Part shown: piece by piece, positions 34,049 through 41,173 of the stretch
How positions within the stretch are numbered: position 1 is the first letter of the stretch
Layout of the letters: the number at the start of each line of letters is the position of its first letter
Assembly: GCA_035549195.1 (NCBI GenBank)
Contig: DASZRK010000075.1
Coordinates: forward strand, 62,001 to 126,000
Origin: a bacterium
GTDB taxonomy: Bacteria > Oederibacteriota > Muellerivitia > Muellerivitales > Muellerivitaceae
DNA: 64,000 bases
Direction of reading: 5' to 3'
Notes under the pieces: generated by a model
The model's database searches: none
What the model was told of the DNA's origin: nothing
What the model saw: only the letters and a program-made list of their open reading frames with translations
Program-made: the position numbers and the translations under genes

Positions 34049-34169
34049 GTCGTTTCAGGGGACAAATAAGCGCCCTAAAGCCCTTGTTTCCAGGGGGCGG
34101 GCCGGCCCTTGGGGGTGTCCTCGAGGCCTGAAATGGAAAAAAATCGGTAAATTTTTTTAGGGGTCGGAC

Positions 34170-34919
34170 ATGAGTGGTCACAATAAATGGGCGAAGATCA
34201 AGAGGACCAAGGGCGTCCTGGACCAGAAGCGTGGGCAGGTCTTCTCCCGTTTGGCCAAGGAGATCCAACTGGCCGCCAAGAGCGGCGGCGATCCGAATAC
34301 CAACCTGAAACTGCGCACCATCCTGCTCAAGGCCAAGGAAGCCAGTATGCCCGCCGATACCATCAAGCGGGCCATCAACAAGGGGACCGGCGCCGAGGCG
34401 GGGGCCGCCCTGGAGGAAATGCTCTATGAGGGCTATGGGCCCGCCGGCGTGGCCATCCTGGTGGAGGCCGTGTCCGACAATCGTAACCGCACCGCCGCCG
34501 ATATCCGCTCCATCTTCTCCAAATACAACGGGAACATGGGGGAATCGGGTTCGGTGAGCTTCCTGTTCGACAAGAAGGGCGTGATCCTGGTCAAGAAGGA
34601 AGCCATCGGCGAGGACGACCTGATGGGACTGGTCCTGGAGGCGGGTGCGGAGGACCTCAAGGGGGACAAGGCCGACGTATATGAGGTCACCACCGCCCCG
34701 GAGGCCTTCGACAAGGTCAAGAACGCATTGGATGAGAAAAAAGTCCCGACCGAGAGCGCCGAGGTCACCATGATCCCCAAGACCACGGTCCCTCTCGACG
34801 AGAAAAAGGCCGAGTCGGTCCTGAAACTTTATGACGCCCTGGACGAGCATGACGACGTCCAAAATGTACACGCGAACTTCGAGATCACCGACGAGGTGAT
34901 GGCGAAACTTGGCCGGTAA
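34170..34919 (+). CDS. yebC: YebC/TACO1 family protein
   Basis: This 249-residue protein matches YebC throughout: MSGHNKWAKIKRTKG at the start, KEASMPADTIKRAINKGTG and YEGYGPAGVAILVE. Members were first named transcriptional regulators, but several help ribosomes translate proline-rich stretches, like TACO1 in mitochondria. That would fit a genome with many Pro-rich proteins such as the one at 27173. ATG 34170 has AGGGG upstream. It overlaps ruvC by 11 bases, and a yebC-ruvC pair is widely conserved. Confidence 0.97.
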   Translation: MSGHNKWAKIKRTKGVLDQKRGQVFSRLAKEIQLAAKSGGDPNTNLKLRTILLKAKEASMPADTIKRAINKGTGAEAGAALEEMLYEGYGPAGVAILVEAVSDNRNRTAADIRSIFSKYNGNMGESGSVSFLFDKKGVILVKKEAIGEDDLMGLVLEAGAEDLKGDKADVYEVTTAPEAFDKVKNALDEKKVPTESAEVTMIPKTTVPLDEKKAESVLKLYDALDEHDDVQNVHANFEITDEVMAKLGR

Positions 34920-35496
34920 AGTCCCAAGCCCGGGCTCCGGGCAGGTGGTCCTTGGGATCGATCCGGGACTGGCCCGGATGGGCTACGGGGCGGTGGTCCA
35001 GCGGGGCCATCAGATGAAGGCGGGCACCTACGGCACCTTGACCACCCCGGCGGGCGGGACCCTGGAGTCGCGGTTGGTCCTTCTCTTCGGGCGGCTCCAG
35101 GAACTCCTGGGAAAAGTGAAGCCGCAAGCGGTGGCGATGGAGGAACTGTTCTTCTCCAAGAACGTCAAGACCGCCCTGGCGGTGGGACAGGCCCGAGGGG
35201 TCGCTCTTTTGGCCTGCGGGCTGGCGAAGGTGCCGGTCTTCGAATACCGGCCCATGGAAGTGAAACAGGCCGTGGCGGGATATGGCGGGGCCGATAAGGC
35301 CCAGGTGCAGAGGATGGTGAAGATCCTCCTGGGGCTCCAGGAGGTGCCCAAACCGGACGATACGGCGGACGCGTTGGCCATCGCCATCGCCCATGCGCAA
35401 AGTTCGGGAACCGCGCTCTCCCAGGCGGTCAAGCGGATGAGCCGGGATAAGAACCTTTCGCCGGCCCTTTGGAAGGGTTCGGGGAAGGTCCAATAA
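34909..35496 (+). CDS. ruvC: Holliday junction resolvase RuvC
   Basis: This 195-residue endonuclease cuts Holliday junctions symmetrically. Acidic active-site residues are visible: D18 in LGIDPGLARMGYG, the Glu of AMEELFFSKN (about 78) and the Asp pair of PDDTADALA (about 149-152). The start is TTG 34909 inside the end of yebC. The N-terminus is a little longer than in E. coli and the tail beyond 170 is family-variable. The next gene is an unknown zinc-ribbon protein and then ruvA; ruvB is not in the window. Confidence 0.95.
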   Translation: MAGKVPSPGSGQVVLGIDPGLARMGYGAVVQRGHQMKAGTYGTLTTPAGGTLESRLVLLFGRLQELLGKVKPQAVAMEELFFSKNVKTALAVGQARGVALLACGLAKVPVFEYRPMEVKQAVAGYGGADKAQVQRMVKILLGLQEVPKPDDTADALAIAIAHAQSSGTALSQAVKRMSRDKNLSPALWKGSGKVQ

Positions 35497-35515
35497 AGGA
35501 CGGAAGGGAACCGAT

Positions 35516-36085
35516 ATGTTGATGAAATGCAAGAATTGCCGCAACAAGCTCTACGAGAACGCCCGTTACTGTCCCGAGTGCGGTTATCCCGCGGACGAGA
35601 AATTCAACGTGACCGCCGAGGACTTCCTCCGGGACACCGAGAACAAGGGCAAATCGGACAAGCTGAGCCCCGACAGCGGCCAACCCCTGACCATCCTGGA
35701 ACACCAGGGCCAGCAATATCTTTGGGACGAGGAGAACATGGGCGTCTGGATCGACGGAAAGATCCTGGAAGGCATCGACCGGGAAGCGGCCCAGGTGGTC
35801 TTTGAGAACCTGAACGACGAGGACCAGAAATACTTCAACCAGGCCAAGGAGCACATCAAACTGCGCTCTTCCGGGCTCACCAGCCCCTTTTCCCAGAACG
35901 AGCTGGATGAGCATTATTTCAAGGCCCTGGTCATCGACGAGGACTATGAGACCAAGGGCATTTGGCTGGACTCCAACGTGATCTCCTTCTGGTACGCCGC
36001 CACCCAGAACAAAGAGGCCCCGGCCTTGACCCAGGTCGAGGAACTCTTGCATGTGTTGGTCCACCTGAAATTCCTGGAAGACTGA
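35516..36085 (+). CDS. Zinc-ribbon protein between ruvC and ruvA
   Basis: This 189-residue protein starts with a four-Cys zinc ribbon, CKNC and CPEC at about residues 5-24, joined to an acidic, mostly hydrophilic region with no membrane helix and no motif I recognise (WDEENMGVWIDGKILEG in the middle). It lies 19 bases after ruvC and 29 before ruvA, so it is probably on the same transcript. Its place inside a Holliday-junction operon is suggestive, but nothing in the sequence shows a DNA role. ATG 35516 or 35522 could start it. Confidence 0.8.
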   Translation: MLMKCKNCRNKLYENARYCPECGYPADEKFNVTAEDFLRDTENKGKSDKLSPDSGQPLTILEHQGQQYLWDEENMGVWIDGKILEGIDREAAQVVFENLNDEDQKYFNQAKEHIKLRSSGLTSPFSQNELDEHYFKALVIDEDYETKGIWLDSNVISFWYAATQNKEAPALTQVEELLHVLVHLKFLED

Positions 36086-36114
36086 CCGCCATCCTGAACG
36101 GCGAGAGGTGATCC

Positions 36115-36723
36115 TTGATCGCTTTCCTCCAAGGGATCCTGACCGGCAAACAGGCCGACCGCGTGGAACTGGACGTGAACGGGGTGGGCTATGAGGCCTT
36201 CGTCTCCCAAAGGACCCTGGCCGCCCTTCCCGCGCCCGGCGCCAACGTTTCCCTGAAGACCTACCTGCATGTGCGCGAGGATGCCCTGCTATTGTTCGGG
36301 TTCCTGAAAGAAGCGGAGAAACAGGCCTTTCTCCTGGCCCTTTCGGTCTCCGGTGTGGGGCCCAAGGCCGCCCTGGGGCTTTTATCGGCGCTGGACCCGG
36401 AATCCTTCTATCAGTGCATCCTTCACAACGACCTCAACCGTCTAAAATCCGTACCGGGCATCGGCCAGAAGACGGCCCAGCACCTGGTGTTGGAATTGAA
36501 GGACAAGGTCGCCAAGTTGACCGGCCCGGCGGCCCTGGCCGGCGAAAGTGTTTTTAACGCTGAAACACGCAATATCGCCGATGCCATCGAGGGGTTGATG
36601 GGCCTGGGTTATTCGGCGGCCGAATCGCGCCGGGCGGTGTTGGCGGCGGCCCAGGACCTGGGCGGGAATTCGACGGTTGAAGAACTTTTAAGGGCGGGAT
36701 TAAAATTAACGGCCTCCCATTGA
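36115..36723 (+). CDS. ruvA: Holliday junction branch-migration protein RuvA
   Basis: This 202-residue protein binds four-way junctions and loads the RuvB motor. The N-terminal OB-fold (about 1-65), two helix-hairpin-helix motifs (SGVGPKAALGLLSAL and VPGIGQKTAQHLVLEL at about 79-125) and the C-terminal RuvB-binding domain (about 150-200, LMGLGYSAAESRRAV) are all present. The start is TTG 36115 with GAGAGGTG just upstream. ruvB does not follow, unlike the common ruvAB pair. Confidence 0.97.
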   Translation: MIAFLQGILTGKQADRVELDVNGVGYEAFVSQRTLAALPAPGANVSLKTYLHVREDALLLFGFLKEAEKQAFLLALSVSGVGPKAALGLLSALDPESFYQCILHNDLNRLKSVPGIGQKTAQHLVLELKDKVAKLTGPAALAGESVFNAETRNIADAIEGLMGLGYSAAESRRAVLAAAQDLGGNSTVEELLRAGLKLTASH

Positions 36724-36746
36724 GCCGGCCCGATCGAGGAGCTTTC

Positions 36747-36929
36747 ATGAAGAATTTCAGCCTTCCGCGTTTAGCCTTCCTTTTGTGGTTCCTGAACTAC
36801 GCCCTATTCGCGCTGATGCGATACGCCATGGGCGGCGGGCGGGTGGAGATCTTTTCCTTCATCGTTTCCGCGTCGGTCTGGACGGTCGTCGAGCTGGTCT
36901 GCCTGGGTTTCATCGAAGAGAAGTTCTGA
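36747..36929 (+). CDS. Small two-helix membrane protein
   Basis: This 60-residue protein has membrane segments at about 9-25 and 34-55 around a short Gly-rich turn (MGGGRVE). ATG 36747 follows GAGGAG with a six-base spacer, good evidence for translation, and lies 23 bases after ruvA. I recognise no family. It is followed at once by a secreted protein gene with its own strong ribosome site. Confidence 0.7.
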   Translation: MKNFSLPRLAFLLWFLNYALFALMRYAMGGGRVEIFSFIVSASVWTVVELVCLGFIEEKF

Positions 36930-37034
36930 GCCGGGAGGCTGGGGGCGGGGTTTTGGCGGCCCCGTTGAACCGCTCCAACCTTCCTGGCCCGATGTCGGGG
37001 TTTCGGTTCGTAAAGAAATGAAAAGGAGAAACGA

Positions 37035-38156
37035 ATGAAAAAGTTCTTGAGCTTGTTCTTGGCCCTGGGGTTGCTGCAAGCCGGGGCCGCCTTCGGCGGG
37101 GTCATCCAGGATTGGAGCAATGTCCAATCGGGCAACGCGGGCCCCTACAATGACAGTGCCTCCAAGGTGGAGTTCACCTTCGACGCAGGCCCCAAGGGCG
37201 GGGAGAAATCCCTGAAGATCACCAGCAACATTTCGGCCAACGGTTATGCGGGGATCTACACCAACCCGGGCGGAGTGGACCTTTCCAAATTCGGGAATCT
37301 GAAGTTCATGGCCAAGGCCACCGTTCCGGGCGATGTCCAGATCGCCATTACGGACGCCTTCGGCGTCCAGTACGTCTCCAAGTTCACCATCCCTTCCAAG
37401 GATTGGACCGAAGTGAACGTTCCTTTGGCCTCCTTCTCCAAGGACCCCTACTACACACCGCCCCAGGCGGTCCTGGGCCATCCAATGGACCTGAGCAAGG
37501 TCGGCAATTTGAACTTCTCCCCGCAGGCCAAGGGGGATGAGATCATCTGGGTGGGACCCGTTTCCGCCGATGGGGCCCCGGGCGCTTCCGCCGCCTCGAG
37601 CGCTTCCGCCTCTTCTTCCACGACGTCCGCGGTCGCCGTGCCCAGCGGCCCGAGTGTGCCGGTGTTGGACATCGCCACGCTCGATTCCAAGAGCGCCGGG
37701 ACCTTTCAGGACAGCCAAGGCTCCTCCTTCACTTTTACCACGAAGGAAAACCCGAGCAAGAAAGGTGACCAGTACCTGGCCATTAATTATGTGCTCACCC
37801 AAGGGGGCTATTGCGGGATGTGGGCCCGGGCGGGCGGGAACGATTGGAACGGGGTCAACCTGAAGGATAAGAAGGTCATCAGCATGACCATCTATTCCAA
37901 GGAGCCGGTCTCCCTGGGATTGGCCATCAAGGATGCCACGAACAACCAATATGTGCTGGACACGCCCATGACCAAGGGCGGGAAGTGGGAAACCGTCGTG
38001 GTCAATCTTTCCGACTTCAAACTGGACCCCTATTACACCCCGCCGGACGCCAAGAAGGGCGCCCCCGAGGACCTGAGCAAGGTGACGGGGTTCAATATCC
38101 AGGCCAAGACGGTCGGGAAGTTCACGGTCGCCGTGGATAACGTCGTCGCCAAGTAA
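37035..38156 (+). CDS. Secreted protein with a duplicated carbohydrate-binding-like domain
   Basis: This 373-residue protein has a signal peptide (about 1-21). Two similar beta-sandwich halves, about 23-175 and 212-372, are joined by a Ser/Ala-rich linker. Each half ends in the shared motif PYYTPP followed by a DLSKV segment and each has a YxGxW/Y-type patch, so they arose by duplication. The fold resembles CIA30/CBM11-type domains that bind sugars. No catalytic residues are seen. It starts after AAAGGAG and is closed by a strong terminator. The role may be surface carbohydrate binding; this is inference. Confidence 0.82.
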   Translation: MKKFLSLFLALGLLQAGAAFGGVIQDWSNVQSGNAGPYNDSASKVEFTFDAGPKGGEKSLKITSNISANGYAGIYTNPGGVDLSKFGNLKFMAKATVPGDVQIAITDAFGVQYVSKFTIPSKDWTEVNVPLASFSKDPYYTPPQAVLGHPMDLSKVGNLNFSPQAKGDEIIWVGPVSADGAPGASAASSASASSSTTSAVAVPSGPSVPVLDIATLDSKSAGTFQDSQGSSFTFTTKENPSKKGDQYLAINYVLTQGGYCGMWARAGGNDWNGVNLKDKKVISMTIYSKEPVSLGLAIKDATNNQYVLDTPMTKGGKWETVVVNLSDFKLDPYYTPPDAKKGAPEDLSKVTGFNIQAKTVGKFTVAVDNVVAK

Positions 38157-38173
38157 TACTCGGCTCGTTCCTG

Positions 38174-38210
38174 ATCCCCGGATTTCGTTCGAAATCCGGG
38201 GATTTTTGTT
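38174..38210 (+). terminator. Intrinsic terminator after the duplicated-domain gene
   Basis: A perfect 13-bp stem, ATCCCCGGATTTC with GAAATCCGGGGAT, around GTTC, then a T run. Confidence 0.93.
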
Positions 38211-38221
38211 TTTATTGATAA

Positions 38222-38250
38222 TTGACGGGCTAGGGGTGCAAAGATAAACT
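38222..38250 (+). promoter_or_regulatory. Sigma-70 promoter of tRNA-Thr
   Basis: TTGACG (38222-38227), a 17-base spacer and TAAACT (38245-38250), about 25 bases before the mature tRNA. Confidence 0.7.
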
Positions 38251-38275
38251 TTGGCTCCTTTTGGACGACCCGAAC

Positions 38276-38351
38276 GCTGGGGTAGCTCAGCTGGTAGAGC
38301 AGCTGTTTCGTAAACAGCAGGTCGCCGGTTCAAACCCGGTCCCCAGCTCCA
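38276..38351 (+). tRNA. tRNA-Thr (anticodon CGT)
   Basis: The acceptor stem GCTGGGG pairs with CCCCAGC; the D arm, the anticodon stem GCTGT/ACAGC with loop TTCGTAA, and the T arm with TTCAAAC are all present. Anticodon CGT reads ACG (Thr). The discriminator is T and the CCA end is encoded. It has its own promoter. Confidence 0.96.
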
Positions 38352-38655
38352 TTTTCAAGCGAATGGGATCGAACCCGGGAAAGGGCCGGTAGAACGGAAG
38401 TTTGACTGGATGTGCTTCAGGGATCCGCAAGGGGAACTTCCCTGGCAAGTGCGAAGCGCCAAGACGGTTTCCTGCCTCCGATTTCCCCCTAAAACCCGAG
38501 GTTTTCATCGGCCCCGGGCCTATTTCCTTGACTTGCCATGGACGGTTTTTTTAATATCCATCTCCCTTTGGCCCAGGCCCGGGGTTGCGGTGGTCTTCGG
38601 TCTGCCCGATCTTTCATCGTGAAAATCAAAATTGAATCGTCCGTGAGGAGGAGCC
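38352..38655. other. Non-coding gap with the ribosomal operon promoter
   Basis: About 300 bases between tRNA-Thr and rpsP. I see no credible gene. The only clear signal is the promoter at 38528-38557 with its roughly 90-base leader. Confidence 0.6.
38528..38557 (+). promoter_or_regulatory. Sigma-70 promoter of the rpsP-rplS operon
   Basis: TTGACT (38528-38533) with TAATAT (38552-38557) at 18 bases, or TTTAAT (38550-38555) at 16 bases. Confidence 0.7.
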
Positions 38656-38907
38656 GTGTCCGTCAAGATCCGTTTGAAACGCATTGGAAGCAAGAAGAAG
38701 CCGAGCTATCGCATCGTGGTCCTGGATTCGACCATGTCGGGCAAAGGCCGCCGGGTCGAGGATCTGGGGACCTATAATCCCCGCGCCAAGGAAGAGGCCC
38801 AAGTCCTCAACCTGAAGAAGGAAAACATCCAAGCCTGGATCAAAAAGGGCGCGGTCCCTTCCGATTCCGTTTCCGGGATCCTGCGCAAAGCCGGGATGGC
38901 GGTTTAA
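38656..38907 (+). CDS. rpsP: 30S ribosomal protein S16
   Basis: This 83-residue protein matches S16 along its length: VKIRLKRIGSKKKPSYRIVV at the start and the DLGTYNP segment. It binds 16S rRNA early in 30S assembly. The start is GTG 38656 directly after AGGAGGA. It leads the conserved order rpsP-khpA-rimM-trmD-rplS. Confidence 0.98.
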   Translation: MSVKIRLKRIGSKKKPSYRIVVLDSTMSGKGRRVEDLGTYNPRAKEEAQVLNLKKENIQAWIKKGAVPSDSVSGILRKAGMAV

Positions 38908-38985
38908 GACTCCCCTCGGGGACCCCGGGGAGCCTGCGCTTAACGGCGCGAGCGGGGGCCCGCAGTCCATGAAAGAGGTGTGGCT
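38908..38985 (+). promoter_or_regulatory. GC-rich structured gap between rpsP and khpA
   Basis: The 78 bases can form two hairpins: CTCCCC with GGGGAG near the start, and CTGCG with CGCAG spanning a GC-rich loop before the khpA ribosome site. It may adjust the ratio of S16 to the downstream proteins. No match to a known riboswitch or r-protein leader is recognised. Confidence 0.35.
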
Positions 38986-39216
38986 ATGAAGGAATTGGTC
39001 GAATACGTCGCGAAGTCGCTGGTGGACAAGCCGGAGAGCGTGGCGATCCAGCAAAGGCTCGAAGGCAACCTGACGGTCCTGGAATTACGCGTCTCCCGGG
39101 ACGATTACGGAAAGGTCATCGGGAAGCAAGGGCGGACCATCAAGGCCCTGCGCACCCTGGTGTCCGCCTCCTGCGCCAAGAACGGGTTGAAATACTCCCT
39201 CGAAGTCGTTGAGTAA
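38986..39216 (+). CDS. khpA: KH-domain RNA-binding protein KhpA
   Basis: This 76-residue single KH domain has the GxxG loop in VIGKQGRT. KhpA (YlqC) binds RNA, often with KhpB, and affects cell division and elongation in several bacteria. ATG 38986 is preferred over GTG 38980 because AGAGG would be too close to the latter. The stop is overlapped by the TTG start of rimM. Confidence 0.93.
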   Translation: MKELVEYVAKSLVDKPESVAIQQRLEGNLTVLELRVSRDDYGKVIGKQGRTIKALRTLVSASCAKNGLKYSLEVVE

Positions 39217-39763
39217 CCCTCCTCCGTCCCCAAGCACCCCGAACGACTTCACCGTGTTGGCGGTCATCGTCCGCCCCCATGGCCTCAAGGGCGAGGTCAA
39301 GGTGAACCTCCTTTGCTCGGGTTTGGACCGGCTGAAGACCTGCCCGAACCTCCGGCTGGTCAAGGACGGCCGAGAGCTCAAGGCCGTCACGGTCGGGCGT
39401 TCGTTCATGCATAACGACGGGGATGCGGTGGTCCGGTTGATGGAAGTGGAGGGCGTGGACGAGGCGGAGTCCTTGCGGGGGGCCTATTTGGCCATCCGGT
39501 CCGGCGAGAGACCGGACCTGCCCGAAGGGGCCTATTACGTGGATGACCTGCTGGGTCTGGCCGTGGAGAACCCTCGGGGGGTCCTCCTGGGACATATCGA
39601 GGAAGTCATGGACGGCCTGGCCAACGCGGTCTATGTGGTCAGGGACGGCAAGAACGAGGTCCTGGTCCCGGGCTTAAGATCGGTGGTCCGAAGCGTGGAC
39701 CTGAAGGCCCGCCGAATGGTGGTGGACCTTCCGGAAGAGATCGATGGCGAAACCGCGGATTGA
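39209..39763 (+). CDS. rimM: 16S rRNA processing protein RimM
   Basis: This 184-residue protein has the RimM N-terminal barrel (IVRPHGLKGEVKV at about 17-30) and the PRC-barrel C-terminal domain (from about 105, YYVDDLLGLAV). RimM helps mature the 30S head and binds S19. TTG 39209 overlaps the end of khpA. trmD begins inside its last codons. Confidence 0.96.
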   Translation: MSNPPPSPSTPNDFTVLAVIVRPHGLKGEVKVNLLCSGLDRLKTCPNLRLVKDGRELKAVTVGRSFMHNDGDAVVRLMEVEGVDEAESLRGAYLAIRSGERPDLPEGAYYVDDLLGLAVENPRGVLLGHIEEVMDGLANAVYVVRDGKNEVLVPGLRSVVRSVDLKARRMVVDLPEEIDGETAD

Positions 39764-40493
39764 CATCCTAACGCTCTTCCCGGAGTACTTCGAAGGCCCC
39801 TTTTCGGTGAGCATCGTGAAGCGGGCGCTGGACAAGAAGGCCCTGACCCTCAAGACGCACTACCTGAGGAAATGGGCCAAGGACAAACGAAAGACCGTGG
39901 ATGATGTGCCTTACGGGGGCGGCGCTGGAATGGTGTTGAAGCCGGACATCCTGGAGAAGGCCCTGGCGGCCATCAAGAGGGGCCGCCGGAAGGTGCGGAC
40001 CCTTTATCTCTCGCCGCAGGGGAAGCGCTTCGACCACGCCATGGCGTTGGAACTGTCGAAGGAAAAGGACCTGCTGCTGGTCTGTGGCCATTACGAGGGA
40101 TTGGATGAGCGGGCCATGGGGTGGATGGATGGGGAAGTGAGCATCGGGGATTTCGTGCTCACCGGCGGGGAACCGGCGGCCGCCGTGATAGTGGATGCCC
40201 TGGTGCGTTTCCTACCGGGTGTGGTAGGGGACCGGTCCTCGGTGGAGAAGGACAGCTTTTTTAATGGATTATTGGACCACCCGCACTATACTCGTCCCCG
40301 CCTTTTCAAGGGGATGGAGGTGCCGGAAGTCCTCTTGTCGGGGAACCACGCGCTGATCGATAAGTGGCGCAAGAAGCAGTCGCTGAAGAGCACCCTGGCC
40401 AAGCGGCCCGACCTTTTAAAGGCGGTCCAATTGGATGACGAGGAAAAGAAGCTTCTCGCCGAGGCCGAACGGGAGTTGGAGCAGGGAAGTTAG
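39744..40493 (+). CDS. trmD: tRNA (guanine-37-N1) methyltransferase TrmD
   Basis: This 249-residue SPOUT (trefoil-knot) methyltransferase adds m1G37 to tRNA, preventing frameshifts. Family blocks include LTLFPEYFEGPF at the start, VDDVPYGGGAGMVLKP, LVCGHYEGLDERA and IGDFVLTGGEPAA in the AdoMet knot. ATG 39744 lies 20 bases inside rimM, with GAAGAG upstream. Confidence 0.98.
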   Translation: MAKPRIDILTLFPEYFEGPFSVSIVKRALDKKALTLKTHYLRKWAKDKRKTVDDVPYGGGAGMVLKPDILEKALAAIKRGRRKVRTLYLSPQGKRFDHAMALELSKEKDLLLVCGHYEGLDERAMGWMDGEVSIGDFVLTGGEPAAAVIVDALVRFLPGVVGDRSSVEKDSFFNGLLDHPHYTRPRLFKGMEVPEVLLSGNHALIDKWRKKQSLKSTLAKRPDLLKAVQLDDEEKKLLAEAERELEQGS

Positions 40494-40520
40494 GCAAAGT
40501 CAAAGAAGGAGTGGTAGGTC

Positions 40521-40976
40521 ATGAACGCGACGATAAAGAAGATCGAGGATGCCCAGATCATCCGCAAGAATGTCCCTTTCAGGGTCGGTGATACCGTTAA
40601 GGTCTCCCTGAGGATCAAGGAAGGGGAGAAAGAACGTATCCAGGCCTACGAGGGCGTGGTGATCGGGATCCAGGGCAAAGGTGGGAAGATGCGTTTCACC
40701 GTGCGCAAGATCTCCTACGGGGTCGGCGTGGAAAAGACCTTTTACTTCCAGTCCCCCATGATCAAGGACGTCAAGACCGTCCGTTCCGGCAAGGTGCGCC
40801 GGGGCAAGCTCTTCTACCTGCGCGGGAAGCTCAATAAGAAGGATGCCCGCATCCAGGAGAACAAAAAGGGCCTGCAGGTCCCGGCCGAAGGCGCCGCTGA
40901 GGCCGCTTCGGCGGCCAACGTGGAGCCGGCCCCTGTCGAGGCTCCGGCCGCCCCTGCCCCTGAAACCAAGGCCTAA
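40521..40976 (+). CDS. rplS: 50S ribosomal protein L19 with a longer C-terminal tail
   Basis: The first about 115 residues are a normal L19 ([29 protein letters not shown]), which sits at the 30S-50S interface. About 35 further residues are rich in Ala, Pro and Glu and are not part of the core family. A very similar Ala/Pro composition occurs in other tails in this window. A strong GAAGGAG precedes ATG 40521, and a terminator follows the gene. Confidence 0.97.
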   Translation: MNATIKKIEDAQIIRKNVPFRVGDTVKVSLRIKEGEKERIQAYEGVVIGIQGKGGKMRFTVRKISYGVGVEKTFYFQSPMIKDVKTVRSGKVRRGKLFYLRGKLNKKDARIQENKKGLQVPAEGAAEAASAANVEPAPVEAPAAPAPETKA

Positions 40977-41003
40977 AAGGGCCCAATCTTTCCTGCCGTT
41001 CTA

Positions 41004-41031
41004 GGCCGCCCCGAATGGGGCGGCTTTTTTA
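41004..41031 (+). terminator. Intrinsic terminator of the rpsP-rplS operon
   Basis: GGCCGCCCC and GGGGCGGCT arms around GAAT, followed by TTTTTT. Confidence 0.93.
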
Positions 41032-41137
41032 TTTCCGGACCAAGGCCCTGACCGGGTTCGTTCGGGGCGTTCCGAACGTCCAAAGGCATATGCGAAGGAG
41101 CCTGGTCTTGGGCAGGGCGCTGGGCCCGGCCTCTCCC

Positions 41138-41166
41138 TTGCGGTGGAAAGACACCCTGGGTAGGAT
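41138..41166 (+). promoter_or_regulatory. Probable promoter giving a leaderless transcript
   Basis: TTGCGG (41138-41143), a 17-base spacer and TAGGAT (41161-41166), only seven bases before ATG 41174. The transcript may begin at or next to the start codon. Confidence 0.5.
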
Positions 41167-41173
41167 AGCCCCC

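Larger units (their letters stand above)
33873..34169. other. Intergenic region with promoter and leader hairpin of the yebC-ruv unit
   Basis: No convincing gene is seen in these 297 bases. They hold a promoter (33969-33997), a long hairpin starting at the predicted transcript start (34006-34048), then about 120 bases of leader to the yebC ribosome site. The first 95 bases after tyrS show nothing I can name. Confidence 0.6.

Noticed and set aside
38908-38985. A second tRNA or small structured RNA gene
   Set aside because: The arms do not fold into a cloverleaf and no CCA or T-loop sequence is present.
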